A stretch of 60,874 nt of DNA from Bacillus sp. AFS037270. Lineage in GTDB: Bacteria; Bacillota; Bacilli; Bacillales_B; DSM-18226. This document shows positions 24,570 through 36,055 of this stretch, piece after piece. The DNA is taken from NCBI RefSeq assembly GCF_002585305.1, contig NZ_NUNF01000081.1, positions 1-60,874 of the forward strand. Direction: 5' to 3'. The translations under genes and the position numbers were made by a program. Below the pieces are notes generated by a model. It did not search any database and was not told where the DNA came from. It was given only the letters and a program-made list of their open reading frames with translations. Numbering within the stretch: the stretch's first letter is position 1; each line of letters opens with the position of its first letter.

Positions 24570-25391
24570 ATGGACAAGGCTATCATTTTTGGTATTTATA
24601 ATTTTGTTAGTTTTCATATGGGAAGAACGCTCTTAAATAAGGGTTTAGAGGTTATTGGCCTTCATATTGGTGAAGCTCCATCTCTTGAGGAGAAAAGGCT
24701 GGAGGTAGGCAGGAATGCAAACTTTAAGGAAATCTCCTTATCACAATTAGATGCTTACAGAGAAGATGACACCGCTAAAACAACGTTGATCATTTCACTT
24801 TACGATGTATATATGTTGAATACTGAAACCATTTTACAAAAACAAACCGTTACAAGCTTAGAACAATATATTGAAAAAAATAAAAATTTGACTGATATTA
24901 TATTCATTCTACCAATCCAATTACTAATTTCTAATGAGGCACTGGCTTTGCGGACATTTATTGAGCATGTGATTGCCTGGCCGAAGAAAAATCGTTTTTA
25001 TTATTTACCAGCTATTTATGGTCCTTGGCAGCCGTCCGTGTTTACTTTCCAACAAGCACTGATGGCAAAAAGGGACGATAGTGTAATCAGGGCAAGTAAA
25101 CGGGAATGGACTGGCGATATCCTATTTGTGGATGATGCTGTCGAAGCTATACTGGCATCGATCGAAAATTCAGATGCTGTGGACAATATGAACTTTTTGA
25201 TAGAAAGTGGTAAAGAGAATTATTGGCTTCAGTGTGCGGAGCAGTTGAAATTAGATAAAGTGATTATAGAAGGTGTACAATCTGAACAATTGGAAATAGA
25301 TAAAACGATCAAACGAGTATCAGTAAAAAGGGTAACCCCATTCAGTAATTCAATTGAAGAACAAATAGAAATAGTGAAGCGTCTTATTTAA
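24570..25391 (+). CDS. yjaV: NAD(P)-dependent epimerase/dehydratase-like protein (YjaV)
   Basis: A 273-residue Rossmann-type protein resembling extended SDR/epimerases. The nucleotide-binding start (AIIFGIYNFVSFHMGRTLL) has lost the usual GGxGxxG glycines. RFYYLPAIYGPWQPS resembles the xxYGP motif of epimerases, and DDAVEAIL the late conserved segment. Neither a standard catalytic YxxxK nor a clear cofactor site is visible, so activity is doubtful. It lies between yjaU and med as in B. subtilis. The ribosome site GGGGAGG is embedded in a hairpin. Confidence 0.72.
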   Translation: MDKAIIFGIYNFVSFHMGRTLLNKGLEVIGLHIGEAPSLEEKRLEVGRNANFKEISLSQLDAYREDDTAKTTLIISLYDVYMLNTETILQKQTVTSLEQYIEKNKNLTDIIFILPIQLLISNEALALRTFIEHVIAWPKKNRFYYLPAIYGPWQPSVFTFQQALMAKRDDSVIRASKREWTGDILFVDDAVEAILASIENSDAVDNMNFLIESGKENYWLQCAEQLKLDKVIIEGVQSEQLEIDKTIKRVSVKRVTPFSNSIEEQIEIVKRLI

Positions 25392-25560
25392 ATTTTTCTA
25401 ATGTGCTTAATGAGGAATAATTCCTATTAAATACACTGAAAAAGTTGGTATTCGGTACTTTTCAATTAATTGTTCTAGGGTTAAAATAGAAAGAAAAAAA
25501 GACGTTTTTTACAATTTGGGTATATAATGGAAAGGGTGTCGTACAAAGGAGTTGCAGCAA

Positions 25561-26508
25561 ATGGTAAACCGTTTCGGTATCATTCTCTTATGTCTTCTCC
25601 TACTGGCGGCATGCGGAGAACCAAAAGCTTCGGGAAAGTTACAAAAGGTTGGCTTGTTAGTCCCTGAAACGATCAATGACCAGGTGTGGGGAACAAAGGG
25701 TTTTAATGGGATGCTAAAAATCCAATCGAAATTTCATGTGGAAGTATTTTATAAAGAAGGAATGAATTCTCAGGCAATTGTCGAACAAGCGGTGAAAGAA
25801 TTTGACCAAAAAGGTGTAAATCTTATTTTTGGTCATGGATCTGAGTACGCCGAATTCTTTAATAATATTTCAAAACAGTATCCTAACATACACTTTGTCA
25901 GCTTTAACGGTGATGCAAAGAACAAAAACACCACAAGTTTAACCTTTAAATCCCATGCAATGGGTTTTTTCGGTGGAATGGTTGCAGCCCATATGTCTCA
26001 TACTAAAAGAGTCGGTGTTTTGGCTGCATATGAATGGCAGCCAGAAATTGAAGGGTTTTATCAAGGGGCATTGGCAGAAAATAAAGATACCAAGGTTAGC
26101 ATTGAATATGTTGGAAATTGGGATGACAAGCAAAAAGCAATTCAGTTGGCCGAACAAATGCTGAAAAATGGTGTCGATGTGGTGTACCCAGCAGGGGATG
26201 GATTTAATGTACCTGTTATCGAGCAGGTCAAAGAACACGGGTTATATGTGATTGGCTATGTTTCTGAACAGTCTGATTTAGGTGAATCAACTGTTTTAAC
26301 AAGTACCATTCAACAGGTTGACAAATTGTATGTAAAGGTTGCAGAGCAATATAATAATGGCAATTTACATTCCGGTAATCTTTCATATGATTTTCAAGAT
26401 AACGTTATTTCCCTTGGGAAGTTTAGCCCATTGGTCTCGAAGGAATTTATTGGCCAATTAAATCGGCAAATTGACCACTATAAGAAAACAGGAGAATTAC
26501 CTAAATAA
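25561..26508 (+). CDS. med: Med family lipoprotein, positive regulator of comK
   Basis: A 315-residue substrate-binding-like lipoprotein of the BMP/PnrA family. A short signal (FGIILLCLLLLAAC, lipid Cys18) leads into VGLLVPETINDQVWGTKGFNGM, then FGHGSEYAEFF, MGFFGGMVAAHMS and DVVYPAGDGFNVPVIE. In B. subtilis Med affects comK expression and competence; the ligand is unknown. The ATG 25561 has AAAGGAG 8 nt upstream, and a TTG 9 nt earlier is rejected because it overlaps that site. comZ follows 22 nt later, an arrangement known from B. subtilis. Confidence 0.9.
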   Translation: MVNRFGIILLCLLLLAACGEPKASGKLQKVGLLVPETINDQVWGTKGFNGMLKIQSKFHVEVFYKEGMNSQAIVEQAVKEFDQKGVNLIFGHGSEYAEFFNNISKQYPNIHFVSFNGDAKNKNTTSLTFKSHAMGFFGGMVAAHMSHTKRVGVLAAYEWQPEIEGFYQGALAENKDTKVSIEYVGNWDDKQKAIQLAEQMLKNGVDVVYPAGDGFNVPVIEQVKEHGLYVIGYVSEQSDLGESTVLTSTIQQVDKLYVKVAEQYNNGNLHSGNLSYDFQDNVISLGKFSPLVSKEFIGQLNRQIDHYKKTGELPK

Positions 26509-26530
26509 TTTAATCAAAGGAGTACATAAA

Positions 26531-26731
26531 GTGAACAATCAAGACAATACATTACAATTTATGCAAATCGCAATGAAATATTTACCAGAAGCAAAAGAGC
26601 AATTAGATCAAGCAGGTGTTGAACTGTCCATGGAGCTCATTCAACCCTTTATGAATTTATTTTCTAAAGTAATGCAGGAAGCCTACGAGCTTGGTAAGGA
26701 AGATGCTCTTAAGAAGAGTCTAAGTAAATAA
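26531..26731 (+). CDS. comZ: ComG operon repressor ComZ
   Basis: A 66-residue protein with the highly conserved core FMQIAMKYLPEAKEQLDQAG followed by VELSMELIQPFMNLFSKVMQEAYELGK. ComZ represses the late competence comG operon and is co-transcribed with med. It initiates at GTG 26531 with AAAGGAG 8 nt upstream. A longer frame extending back into med lacks a site. Confidence 0.93.
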   Translation: MNNQDNTLQFMQIAMKYLPEAKEQLDQAGVELSMELIQPFMNLFSKVMQEAYELGKEDALKKSLSK

Positions 26732-26761
26732 GCTGCCAGTTGTTGGCAGCTTATTTTTTTT
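26728..26761 (+). terminator. Terminator of med-comZ
   Basis: AAGCTGCCA and TGGCAGCTT form a 9-bp stem around GTTGT, followed by ATTTTTTTT. It overlaps the 3' end of the convergent gene. Confidence 0.9.
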
Positions 26762-27023
26762 TCCATAATTGTTCAATGAATGGGTATACTTTATTAAACA
26801 ATGGCTTTAACCCGCGAACTGAATCAACTAAAGTATCGATATTCGTCATTAGTGCCTCATAATCAATGCTAGAGTCTTGTTTAGGTTCTGAATGGTGCTG
26901 AGATCTTTGCCCATTGTTATCACTCCTTGGGCCAAACATTAAACTAGTAAATCGGTCTGCCTTTATCTGTTCTTCCCTTTCTTCTTGATTTTTAAAGTCC
27001 TGCCCATCCTCAAAATCTGCCAT
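26751..27023 (-). CDS. Small acidic/polar hypothetical protein (yjzB position)
   Basis: A 90-residue protein with an acidic, polar N-terminal half (MADFEDGQDFKNQEEREEQ, then a Gln/His/Ser-rich stretch). The C-terminal half is a helix-like segment (DYEALMTNIDTLVDSVRGLKPLFNKVYPFIEQLWKKK). No family is recognised with confidence; it sits where yjzB lies in B. subtilis, between comZ and fabHA. The C-terminal pattern resembles short coat-associated proteins of the YppG kind, which is speculative. A GGGAGGAAGGAAAGG site precedes the ATG. Confidence 0.68.
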   Translation of the reverse strand: MADFEDGQDFKNQEEREEQIKADRFTSLMFGPRSDNNGQRSQHHSEPKQDSSIDYEALMTNIDTLVDSVRGLKPLFNKVYPFIEQLWKKK

Positions 27024-27147
27024 ACCTTTCCTTCCTCCCTAAAAATACCTTTTAATGTAGAATATGTGTCAACAAATAAAAGGTATGCACATTAGCGGAT
27101 TATAATTAGGAAGAAACAGTTGCTTAAAAGTGGAGGAGTTTGATAAA

Positions 27148-27166
27148 ATTAGTACCAAGTCATAAT
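27148..27166 (+). promoter_or_regulatory. FapR operator of fabHA-fabF
   Basis: ATTAGTACCAAGTCATAAT fits the FapR consensus TTAGTACC-AGTC-TAA and lies between TTGATA (27140) and a -10-like hexamer. FapR represses fatty acid and phospholipid genes unless malonyl-CoA is bound. Confidence 0.85.
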
Positions 27167-27225
27167 AATTGATATTAATCCTAAAAATAGATAGGGTCTG
27201 ATCAAAAATTAAAGGAGATGGAATA

Positions 27226-28158
27226 ATGAGAGCTGGTATTGTTGGAATGGGCAGATATTTACCTGAAAAAATTCTCACCAATCATGATTTAGAAAAGATG
27301 ATGGATACCTCTGATCAATGGATAAGAACCATGACAGGGATTGAAGAAAGAAGAATAGCTGCCGATGATGAAACCACATCTGATATGGCATTTGCTGCTG
27401 CTCAAAAAGCAATCCAAGATGCCGGTATAACTCCGAAGGATATTGATTTAATATTAGTAGCGACTGTAACACCTGATTCTCCATTTCCATCTGTTGCTTG
27501 TCGAATCCAAGAAAGATTAGGCGCAACAAAAGCTGCAGCAATGGATATTAGTGCTGCATGTGCTGGATTTATGTACGGTATTATAACAGGTAAACAATTT
27601 ATTGAGTCCCAGGCTTACAAATATGTATTAGTTGTAGGTGTTGAAAAGCTTTCAAAGATAACTGACTGGAATGATCGGAATACTGCTGTATTATTTGGCG
27701 ATGGTGCCGGAGCAGCCATTATTGGACCTGTTTCTGAAAATCGTGGGATTTTATCTTTTGAATTAGGTGCTGACGGAACTGGGTCAAAACACCTATATCA
27801 AGACGAATACATTATCATGAATGGCCGAGAGGTCTTTAAATTTGCTGTTAGACAAATGGGAGAAAGTTGTGTAAATGTACTTGAAAAAGCGGGGTTAACA
27901 AAAGAAGATGTCGATTTCTTAATCCCGCATCAAGCCAACATTCGGATTATGGAGGCATCAAGACAACGATTGGAATTACCAATCGAAAAGATGTCAAAGA
28001 CGGTAAATAAATATGGAAATACTTCAGCCGCATCCATTCCTATTTCATTGATAGAGGATATTGAAGCAGGTAGAGTCAAAGATGATGACCTAATTGTTAT
28101 GGTTGGCTTTGGTGGTGGCTTAACTTGGGGCGCCATTGCGATGCGCTGGGGAAAATAA
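27226..28158 (+). CDS. fabHA: Beta-ketoacyl-ACP synthase III (FabHA)
   Basis: A 310-residue condensing enzyme that starts fatty acid synthesis from an acyl-CoA (often branched in Bacillus) and malonyl-ACP. The triad is seen: Cys in [12 protein letters not shown], His in [11 protein letters not shown] and Asn in [12 protein letters not shown], plus [10 protein letters not shown] at the end. AAAGGAG precedes the ATG. It is followed 53 nt later by fabF, and the two share the FapR-controlled promoter. Confidence 0.95.
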   Translation: MRAGIVGMGRYLPEKILTNHDLEKMMDTSDQWIRTMTGIEERRIAADDETTSDMAFAAAQKAIQDAGITPKDIDLILVATVTPDSPFPSVACRIQERLGATKAAAMDISAACAGFMYGIITGKQFIESQAYKYVLVVGVEKLSKITDWNDRNTAVLFGDGAGAAIIGPVSENRGILSFELGADGTGSKHLYQDEYIIMNGREVFKFAVRQMGESCVNVLEKAGLTKEDVDFLIPHQANIRIMEASRQRLELPIEKMSKTVNKYGNTSAASIPISLIEDIEAGRVKDDDLIVMVGFGGGLTWGAIAMRWGK

Positions 28159-28211
28159 CGGACGTAAGATTAGTATTTATGGATAAATAGATTGAAAAAG
28201 GAGATGTCTAA

Positions 28212-29450
28212 ATGGAAAAGAGAAGGGTCGTTGTTACAGGAATTGGTGCAGTCACACCGCTTGGAAACGATGTTGGGACCACATGGAAAGGGATTCTAGA
28301 AGGAAAGTCCGGTGTCGGACCGATGACAAGAGTAAATGCTGATGAATATCCGGCAAAGGTCGCTGCCGAAGTAAAAGACTTTAATCCGGAAGCTTTTATG
28401 GATAAAAAAGACGCACGTAAAATGGACCGGTTTACACAGTTTGCTGTTGCCGCGGCATTAATGGCGGTTCAGGATGCCAATTTAACGATAAATGAAGAAA
28501 ACTCACATAGAGTGGGGGTATGGATTGGTTCAGGTATCGGCGGGATGGAAACATTCGAAAACCAATTCGAGATATTCCAAAAAAGAGGTTATAAACGAGT
28601 CAGTCCATTCTTTGTTCCAATGCTGATTCCGGATATGGCAACAGGTCAAGTTTCTATTATACTTGGTGCCAGAGGCTTCAATTCATGTACAGTAACAGCT
28701 TGTGCAACAGGAACTAACTCCATTGGTGACGCCTTTAAGGTAATTCAGCGCGGAGATGCTGATGCGATGGTAACAGGCGGAGCAGAGGCGCCGATTACGA
28801 AAATGTCAGTTGCAGGATTTTGTGCGAATACTGCGCTATCAACCAATCCAGATCCTAAAACCGCCAGCAGACCATTTGATAAAAATCGCGATGGATTTGT
28901 CATCGGTGAAGGTGCGGGCATCGTGGTATTAGAAGAATTAGAGCATGCCCTAGCACGCGGAGCAAAAATTTATGCGGAAATTGTCGGATACGGAGCAACT
29001 GGAGATGCCTATCATATTACTGCTCCAGCACCAGGCGGTGAAGGTGGTGCCCGGGCAATGAAAATGGCGATAAATGACGCTGGTTTAGCACCAGAGCATA
29101 TTGATTATGTTAATGCTCATGGAACAAGTACGGATTATAATGATAAGTATGAAACACTTGCAGTAAAAGAAGTATTCGGTGATCACGCCTATAAATTTGC
29201 AATCAGTTCGACAAAGTCCATGACAGGCCACCTTCTTGGTGCTGCAGGTGGAGTAGAAGCAATTTTTACTGTATTGGCGATGAGAGATAGTATCCTTCCA
29301 CCAACAATCAACTATGAGACACCTGACCCAGAATGTGATTTGGATTATGTAGTAAATACAGCACGCTCGAAAGAAATCAAAGCAGCGATGAGCAATTCAC
29401 TTGGCTTCGGTGGTCACAATGCTACAATAGTCTTTAAAAAATACGAATAA
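28212..29450 (+). CDS. fabF: Beta-ketoacyl-ACP synthase II (FabF)
   Basis: A 412-residue elongating condensing enzyme of type II fatty acid synthesis. The catalytic Cys is in [11 protein letters not shown], the first His in [11 protein letters not shown], and Lys/His in [24 protein letters not shown] lies near the C-terminus. AAAAGGAG precedes the ATG. It is the distal gene of the fabHA-fabF operon and has its own strong terminator. Confidence 0.96.
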   Translation: MEKRRVVVTGIGAVTPLGNDVGTTWKGILEGKSGVGPMTRVNADEYPAKVAAEVKDFNPEAFMDKKDARKMDRFTQFAVAAALMAVQDANLTINEENSHRVGVWIGSGIGGMETFENQFEIFQKRGYKRVSPFFVPMLIPDMATGQVSIILGARGFNSCTVTACATGTNSIGDAFKVIQRGDADAMVTGGAEAPITKMSVAGFCANTALSTNPDPKTASRPFDKNRDGFVIGEGAGIVVLEELEHALARGAKIYAEIVGYGATGDAYHITAPAPGGEGGARAMKMAINDAGLAPEHIDYVNAHGTSTDYNDKYETLAVKEVFGDHAYKFAISSTKSMTGHLLGAAGGVEAIFTVLAMRDSILPPTINYETPDPECDLDYVVNTARSKEIKAAMSNSLGFGGHNATIVFKKYE

Positions 29451-29457
29451 GAAAAAA

Positions 29458-29490
29458 ACAGGCCAGACGCTAAGTTTGGCCTGTTTTTTG
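29458..29490 (+). terminator. Terminator of fabHA-fabF
   Basis: AACAGGCCA and TGGCCTGTT form a 9-bp stem followed by TTTTG. Confidence 0.9.
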
Positions 29491-29582
29491 TTTTAGATGA
29501 TACTCCCTATAATTCGTCGAACGTATTAAAAAAATTTTCATAAAATGACCAGAAGACGTAAATACGTTAATGGGGTGACGGA

Positions 29583-30368
29583 ATGGGAACCATTAGGACT
29601 GATCAATGGCTTGAGGAGAATTTTGATAATCCATTAAAAATTTGTGAAAGGCTTCTTCCTTATTTCAAAGGACAAACAGAAAGAGAAATATATCGCGAAT
29701 TAATGCATTTTGGAATGTACCAGCCGTCTCGATCCACTAAAAATAATCAACTTGAGATGCTCAAACAGCAGTCATGGGATAAAGTAGAAAAAATTTCCGC
29801 TAAATATAAAAAAAGATGGAATGGTCCGGATATCCCTATCTTCCTCTTTCCGATTGCACAGGCGGGCGGTTTTTTTAGAAAGGAAGAAAAAGGGAAAGCG
29901 GGCGTGTCCTTCCCTGATAAGATGTTTCTATTTCTATCGAATTTTGATAATCCGAAAGACGTAGAAGCACTCTTTGTTCATGAATATCATCATGTTTGCA
30001 GGATGCGCTTGTTAGATAAGAATATAGGGGACTACACGTTACTAGATTCTCTAATAATTGAAGGGTTAGCAGAATATACTGTATTAAAAAATTGCGGGAG
30101 TGAATATTTAGCCGCCTGGTGCGGTATGTATTCAGAAAAAGAGATAAAAAAATTTTGGAATCGATATCTTAAAATTCAGCTAGGAATAAAGAAAAAGGAG
30201 AGAGAACACGATGAACTGCTATATGGTGGTGGAAGGGTCCCCAAACTATTAGGCTATGCAGTAGGATTTTATCTTATTGAAAATTATTACAAAAAGAACC
30301 ATTATTCCACAAAGTTATCTTTCACTACACCTGCAGAAAGTTATCTAAAAGGTATGGATCTATTTTAG
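29583..30368 (+). CDS. yjaZ: DUF2268 zinc-protease-like protein (YjaZ)
   Basis: A 261-residue protein with the zinc motif HEYHH (in LFVHEYHHVCRMRLL) and a downstream Glu in LIIEGLAEYTVL that could be the third ligand, typical of the DUF2268 putative Zn-dependent protease family. There is no signal peptide, so it is cytoplasmic. The substrate is unknown. It lies directly after fabF as in B. subtilis. GGGGTGACGG upstream of the ATG serves as ribosome site. Confidence 0.85.
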   Translation: MGTIRTDQWLEENFDNPLKICERLLPYFKGQTEREIYRELMHFGMYQPSRSTKNNQLEMLKQQSWDKVEKISAKYKKRWNGPDIPIFLFPIAQAGGFFRKEEKGKAGVSFPDKMFLFLSNFDNPKDVEALFVHEYHHVCRMRLLDKNIGDYTLLDSLIIEGLAEYTVLKNCGSEYLAAWCGMYSEKEIKKFWNRYLKIQLGIKKKEREHDELLYGGGRVPKLLGYAVGFYLIENYYKKNHYSTKLSFTTPAESYLKGMDLF

Positions 30369-30438
30369 TTAATATTTCAATGATTTCCTTGAGATCGATG
30401 AATTCCCTCAACCCAATCCAAAATCTAAAAGATAAAAT

Positions 30439-30463
30439 CTACCATGACAAGTGGTAGTTTTTT
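30439..30463 (+). terminator. Terminator of yjaZ
   Basis: CTACCA and TGGTAG with a 7-nt loop and TTTTTT following. Confidence 0.7.
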
Positions 30464-30577
30464 ATGGATATGACTTTTTTTAAAAAGGAATTGGATCAAA
30501 ATATATATATAGGAATAATTTAACTGAGGTCTGACCATACTGATTGACAAATAGTTTCTTGAAGTGAGGGGATGTAC

Positions 30578-31324
30578 ATGTTGTATCTTCATGATGTTTG
30601 GGTAAATTGGTTTGAAGGTGAAGAAAACGGATATAATGTTTGCCACTTTCATGAATGGCGGAAGGATGACGGAGTAGAGCTGTTAGATCAAGTGCCGCTA
30701 CTTAAAGTTGAGCCGCTTCTATTTGATTATATTGAGAATGATCTATCTGAGTTACCTCAACAACTTCTCGATGATATTTATCAAAAAGCATACTTAAGAA
30801 AAAACCACGAAAGAATTCAAATGGACTATTGCTTTGTAGTTACGGACGGGACGGGAATATTAGCAGTTGATACAATTGGCTACAATATTCCAATTAGAAA
30901 AAGCAGATTAATACCTAGACAGGAACAGCTCGTTTACGAAATGATAAGCCAGCATGAAGCGAAAACATATCATTTTTACGCCCAGCCTAAAACAAAGGAC
31001 TTTCATATACTATCACCAGAACCGGATTTGATGAGAGGGTTAACAAGAAAAGAACGACAGTTAAAACAACTATTATTTATGGCGCTTGATCAACTTTTAA
31101 CTTCTAACAATCAAGCAGAAGTAAGGTATTGGTACACTGAGTGGTGTCCGGAGCAATATTCTACCATTCAAGAAATGAATTTTGAAGAAGCTTGGGAACA
31201 GTTATTTGAAGAAACAAAGTATGGCTGGTCAAAACGCCATGAAACATTCTGTGAAAATTTAATAAAAGGGCAGCCCTTCTTTGAAAAACTTTGGGAGATG
31301 GAACATGGTCCAAAGGTAAATTAA
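30578..31324 (+). CDS. yjbA: DUF3603 family protein (YjbA)
   Basis: A 248-residue soluble acidic protein starting [31 protein letters not shown], typical of YjbA (DUF3603). The C-terminal part carries [13 protein letters not shown] and a Trp-rich acidic tail. Function unknown. I choose the second ATG (30578) since GAGGGG abuts the first one. It is convergent with trpS, as in B. subtilis. Confidence 0.85.
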   Translation: MLYLHDVWVNWFEGEENGYNVCHFHEWRKDDGVELLDQVPLLKVEPLLFDYIENDLSELPQQLLDDIYQKAYLRKNHERIQMDYCFVVTDGTGILAVDTIGYNIPIRKSRLIPRQEQLVYEMISQHEAKTYHFYAQPKTKDFHILSPEPDLMRGLTRKERQLKQLLFMALDQLLTSNNQAEVRYWYTEWCPEQYSTIQEMNFEEAWEQLFEETKYGWSKRHETFCENLIKGQPFFEKLWEMEHGPKVN

Positions 31325-31326
31325 AT

Positions 31327-31378
31327 AGCCTGACTGCAAAAGGTATGTCCTGCATACCTTTTGCCCGTCAGGCTTTTA
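31327..31378. terminator. Bidirectional terminator between yjbA and trpS
   Basis: AGCCTGAC-GCAAAAGGTATG and CATACCTTTTGC-GTCAGGCT pair over about 20 bp with one bulge, followed by TTTT on the plus strand. Confidence 0.9.
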
Positions 31379-31390
31379 GTTTTTTAATAT

Positions 31391-32685
<1,295 letters not shown>

Positions 32686-32741
32686 AAATTTTATTCGGTT
32701 AGTCACATTATAGCTGAAAGCAAACATTGATTTCAAGTTAG

Positions 32742-33098
32742 TTAAGCATAATAGGCAATTAGAGCGGCTGCCATCAACAGACCAGTAATCAGTCCATGAA
32801 GAAAGAGGGGCTTTTCATTTATTGTGATTAATTCCGATAGACCTGGAATGTCCTCGAATCTCCTTTTTACTTTGCCTCGTGATAACACATGATTAAAGGA
32901 TTTTGACATGACATCATAAAATCCGCTATGGATGGTGAAGAGCAGTAAAGATAACAAAATGTACCCTGCAGTAATGAAAAAAGATATATCGATATAGCTA
33001 TTTAAGGTAATATTACGGTGGTGAATAAATGAGATCATGACAATCGCTAACTGCGTAAATGAAAAAATTATAAGATTTTTTTTAAGGTTAAATTTCAA
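32742..33098 (-). CDS. DUF3899 small membrane protein
   Basis: A 118-residue membrane protein with three helices (about 8-26, 36-58 and 96-117) separated by a basic loop (SRGKVKRRFEDIPG). It resembles the DUF3899 family from memory. Initiation is at TTG with GGAGG 7 nt upstream. It is isolated between the trpS leader and the opp operon. Function unknown. Confidence 0.75.
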   Translation of the reverse strand: MKFNLKKNLIIFSFTQLAIVMISFIHHRNITLNSYIDISFFITAGYILLSLLLFTIHSGFYDVMSKSFNHVLSRGKVKRRFEDIPGLSELITINEKPLFLHGLITGLLMAAALIAYYA

Positions 33099-33230
33099 GA
33101 GATTACCTCCAAAAAGATTGATTTAACAGGTATAACTAATGCAAAGTATACAAAAAATTACTATATAAGTCTAAATTATTTCATAGACAATTGTAATCAT
33201 TACGTAATGAAAGTTTGGAAAATGTAATTT

Positions 33231-33302
33231 AATTTTCAAAAAGTAATGTACAATTTGTTGAAAATATGTATAATAGAGAATGTAGTAATTTTTCAGAATA
33301 AT
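33231..33302 (+). promoter_or_regulatory. Possible CodY sites and promoter of oppA
   Basis: AATTTTCAAAAAGTA (33231) and ATTTTTCAGAATAAT (33288) each match 12 of 15 positions of the CodY motif AATTTTCWGAAAATT. A TATAAT lies between them near 33269-33275. opp operons of Firmicutes are frequent CodY targets; binding here is not shown. Confidence 0.4.
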
Positions 33303-33321
33303 AGAAAAGGGAGGTCTACTA

Positions 33322-35007
33322 GTGAAGAAATCAAAACTTTCACTACTTTTAGTACTATCACTAGTACTTAGCATGTTCTTAGCAGCATGTTCTGGCGGTG
33401 ATAAAAAAGACACAAGTTCGTCAGATGGCAAAAGCACTGGTGGCACAGAGCAATTAGCAGATAAACAAGAACTTAATGTTTTGGAATCCGCTGAAATTCC
33501 TTCTATGGACAGTGTAATGTCTCAAGACACATTAAGCTTTACAACGCTTAATGCTACAAACGAAGGTCTATATCGTTTAGATCCAGATCAAAAAGTTATT
33601 CCTGGTGTTGCTGATGGCATGCCAACATATAATGATGATAAAACGGTTATCACTATCAAATTGAAAAAAGATGTAAAATGGTCAAACGGTGACCCAGTTA
33701 CCGCAAATGACTTCGTATTTGCATGGAGACGTGCAATCGATCCTAAAGTAGCTGCTCCATATGGTGCCTACTTCATGGAAGGTAAAATCAAAAATGCATC
33801 TGAAATCGTTGCAGGAAAAGCTAAGACTGAAGACCTAGGTATTAAAGCATTAGACGATAATACTTTAGAAATCACACTAGTAAGAGCTCTTCCATACATC
33901 GAATCATACTTAACATTCCCATTATTCTATCCACAAAATGAAAAGTATGTTACAGCACAAGGCGCTGATTATGCTAAAGATGCTGCTCACCTACTTTACA
34001 ATGGTCCATTTAAAATGACTAAGTGGGATGGCCCAACAGGTACTGAGTGGGTATTAGAAAAGAACGCAGATTATTGGGATGCAAAAGAAGTTACTCTAGA
34101 AAAGATCAACTTCAACGTTTCTAAAGATCCACAAGCTTCTGCAAACGCATATACTGCTGGCGAAGCTGATATTACACCAAAGCTTGCACAAGCTGCTATC
34201 CTTTCACAATTTGAAGGAGCAGATGATTTGCTTCGTTACCAAGAGCCATCTATTTGGTGGTTAAAAATGAACGAAAAGAATCCAGCGTTGAAAAATGTTA
34301 ACATCCGTAAAGCTATTGCCCTTTCTGTTGATAAAAAGGCTTTAGTTGATGATGTATTAGCAAACGGTTCAATCGCTGCTGACTTCCTAGTTCCAAAAGG
34401 TTTCTCTTTCTTAGATGGTAAAGATTTCCGTGAAACTGCTGGTACTTACCTAAAGTCTGATAAAGAAAAAGCTGCAGAACTTTGGAAAAAGGGACTTGCT
34501 GAAACTGGTCTGAAAGAAGTAAACTTTACTTATGTTGGTCAAGACACAGAAACTTCAAAAGTTACTGATGCCTTTATCAAAGACCAATTAGAAAAGAACT
34601 TACCAGGATTAAAGATTACAATCGAAGCTGTACCTTTCAAAATCCGTATTGCTCGTGAAGATGCTGAAGATTATGATTTATTAATGGGTGGTTGGGGACC
34701 AGACTATGCTGACCCAATGACATACATGGATCTATGGGTTACTGGCGGCGGCCAAAACCACATGAGCTATAGCAACCCTGAATTTGATAAATTAATCAAA
34801 GCAGCTAACGAAGATCTAGTTTCTAAGCCACAAGACCGCTGGAAGGCACTTCAAGATGCTGAGAAAATCTTGTTAGAGGACGATGCAGCAATTGCACCAC
34901 TTTACCAACGTTCTGTTAATATCTTGATCAATCCAAAAGTTAAAGGCTTTGCACACCATGCATTTGGTCCTGACTATAGTTACCAGTGGATTAAAATCAC
35001 AAAATAA
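33322..35007 (+). CDS. oppA: Oligopeptide ABC transporter substrate-binding lipoprotein OppA
   Basis: A 561-residue lipoprotein that captures peptides outside the membrane for the OppBCDF permease. The signal ends in the lipobox LAAC (Cys23), followed by a low-complexity GGDKKDTSSSDGKSTGG tether and the SBP_bac_5 fold (LYRLDPDQKVIPGVAD, VTANDFVFAWRRAIDP, YNGPFKM). It initiates at GTG with AAGGGAGG upstream. A terminator between oppA and oppB probably keeps OppA in excess over the membrane parts. The operon also imports signalling peptides in competence and sporulation. Confidence 0.95.
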   Translation: MKKSKLSLLLVLSLVLSMFLAACSGGDKKDTSSSDGKSTGGTEQLADKQELNVLESAEIPSMDSVMSQDTLSFTTLNATNEGLYRLDPDQKVIPGVADGMPTYNDDKTVITIKLKKDVKWSNGDPVTANDFVFAWRRAIDPKVAAPYGAYFMEGKIKNASEIVAGKAKTEDLGIKALDDNTLEITLVRALPYIESYLTFPLFYPQNEKYVTAQGADYAKDAAHLLYNGPFKMTKWDGPTGTEWVLEKNADYWDAKEVTLEKINFNVSKDPQASANAYTAGEADITPKLAQAAILSQFEGADDLLRYQEPSIWWLKMNEKNPALKNVNIRKAIALSVDKKALVDDVLANGSIAADFLVPKGFSFLDGKDFRETAGTYLKSDKEKAAELWKKGLAETGLKEVNFTYVGQDTETSKVTDAFIKDQLEKNLPGLKITIEAVPFKIRIAREDAEDYDLLMGGWGPDYADPMTYMDLWVTGGGQNHMSYSNPEFDKLIKAANEDLVSKPQDRWKALQDAEKILLEDDAAIAPLYQRSVNILINPKVKGFAHHAFGPDYSYQWIKITK

Positions 35008-35030
35008 GTAACTATAACTAATCAAATAGA

Positions 35031-35067
35031 AAAGAGAGTATATTTTAAGAATATACTCTCTTTTTAC
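35031..35067 (+). terminator. Intra-operon terminator after oppA
   Basis: AAGAGAGTATATT and AATATACTCTCTT form a 13-bp stem followed by TTTT. Partial read-through would feed oppBCDF. Confidence 0.9.
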
Positions 35068-35122
35068 CTGTGTAAGAATTGTCGTAAAACGTCGAAAATT
35101 TAAATAATTAGGAGGTGTAGGC

Positions 35123-36055
35123 ATGGTCAAATATATACTTAAACGTGTTGGCTATATGATTATTACACTTTTTATCGTAACATCGCTTACCTTTTTCCTC
35201 ATGAAGCTGATTCCTGGTAGCCCATTTAATAACTTCGAAAAGCTTACTGAAGTTCAGCGTAATATTTTGCTGGATAAATATGGCTTGAACGACCCTGTGC
35301 CTGTTCAATATTTTAACTACATGGTGAACCTGGTAAAAGGGGATTTGGGAGTTTCCTTCCAATTTGATAATACCCCTGTCACGGAACTTATTGCAAATCG
35401 TCTAGGACCTTCAGCTCAATTAGGTTTGCAAGCTATGATTGTAGGTTCAATTTTAGGTATCTTATTAGGAGTAATAGCGGCTCTAAAACAAAACACATGG
35501 ATTGACTACGGTTCTACTTTTATCGCTGTTGTTGGTAAATCGATACCATCATTTATTTTTGCTGGTTTAATGCAATATTATATTTCAGTTAAATTAGGAT
35601 GGCTCCCTGTAATGTTATGGAAAGGACCGGAATATACGATCCTTCCTACTATTGCACTTGCCATGTTCCCGATTTCAATTGCAGCCCGTTTTATGCGTAC
35701 TGAAATGGTTGAGGTTTTAGGGTCTGATTATATCACATTGGCAAGAGCTAAAGGTGCAAGCCGCTGGCAAATTAGCTTTAAGCATGCTATGAGAAATGCT
35801 TTAATACCTGTTGTAACTGTCTTGGGACCACTAGCGGTTAGCTTAATGACTGGATCACTAGTTATTGAGCAAATTTTTGGTATACCAGGAATTGGGGAGC
35901 AGTTCGTTAAATCAATTAATATGAATGATTATCCGGTTATTATGGGAACTAACATTTTATTTGCTGTTTTATTTATCGTAGTTATTTTGATAGTTGATAT
36001 TCTTTATGGAATCATCGACCCACGTATTCGTGTTTCGGGGGGGAAAACTAAATGA
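35123..36055 (+). CDS. oppB: Oligopeptide permease membrane protein OppB
   Basis: A 310-residue inner-membrane subunit with six predicted helices. The first helix (YMIITLFIVTSLTFFLMKLIPG) and the EAA loop (TLARAKGASRWQISFKHAMRNALIPV) that docks the ATPases are clear. AGGAGG precedes the ATG. The 3' end overlaps oppC by 4 nt (ATGA), a sign of coupled translation. Confidence 0.95.
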   Translation: MVKYILKRVGYMIITLFIVTSLTFFLMKLIPGSPFNNFEKLTEVQRNILLDKYGLNDPVPVQYFNYMVNLVKGDLGVSFQFDNTPVTELIANRLGPSAQLGLQAMIVGSILGILLGVIAALKQNTWIDYGSTFIAVVGKSIPSFIFAGLMQYYISVKLGWLPVMLWKGPEYTILPTIALAMFPISIAARFMRTEMVEVLGSDYITLARAKGASRWQISFKHAMRNALIPVVTVLGPLAVSLMTGSLVIEQIFGIPGIGEQFVKSINMNDYPVIMGTNILFAVLFIVVILIVDILYGIIDPRIRVSGGKTK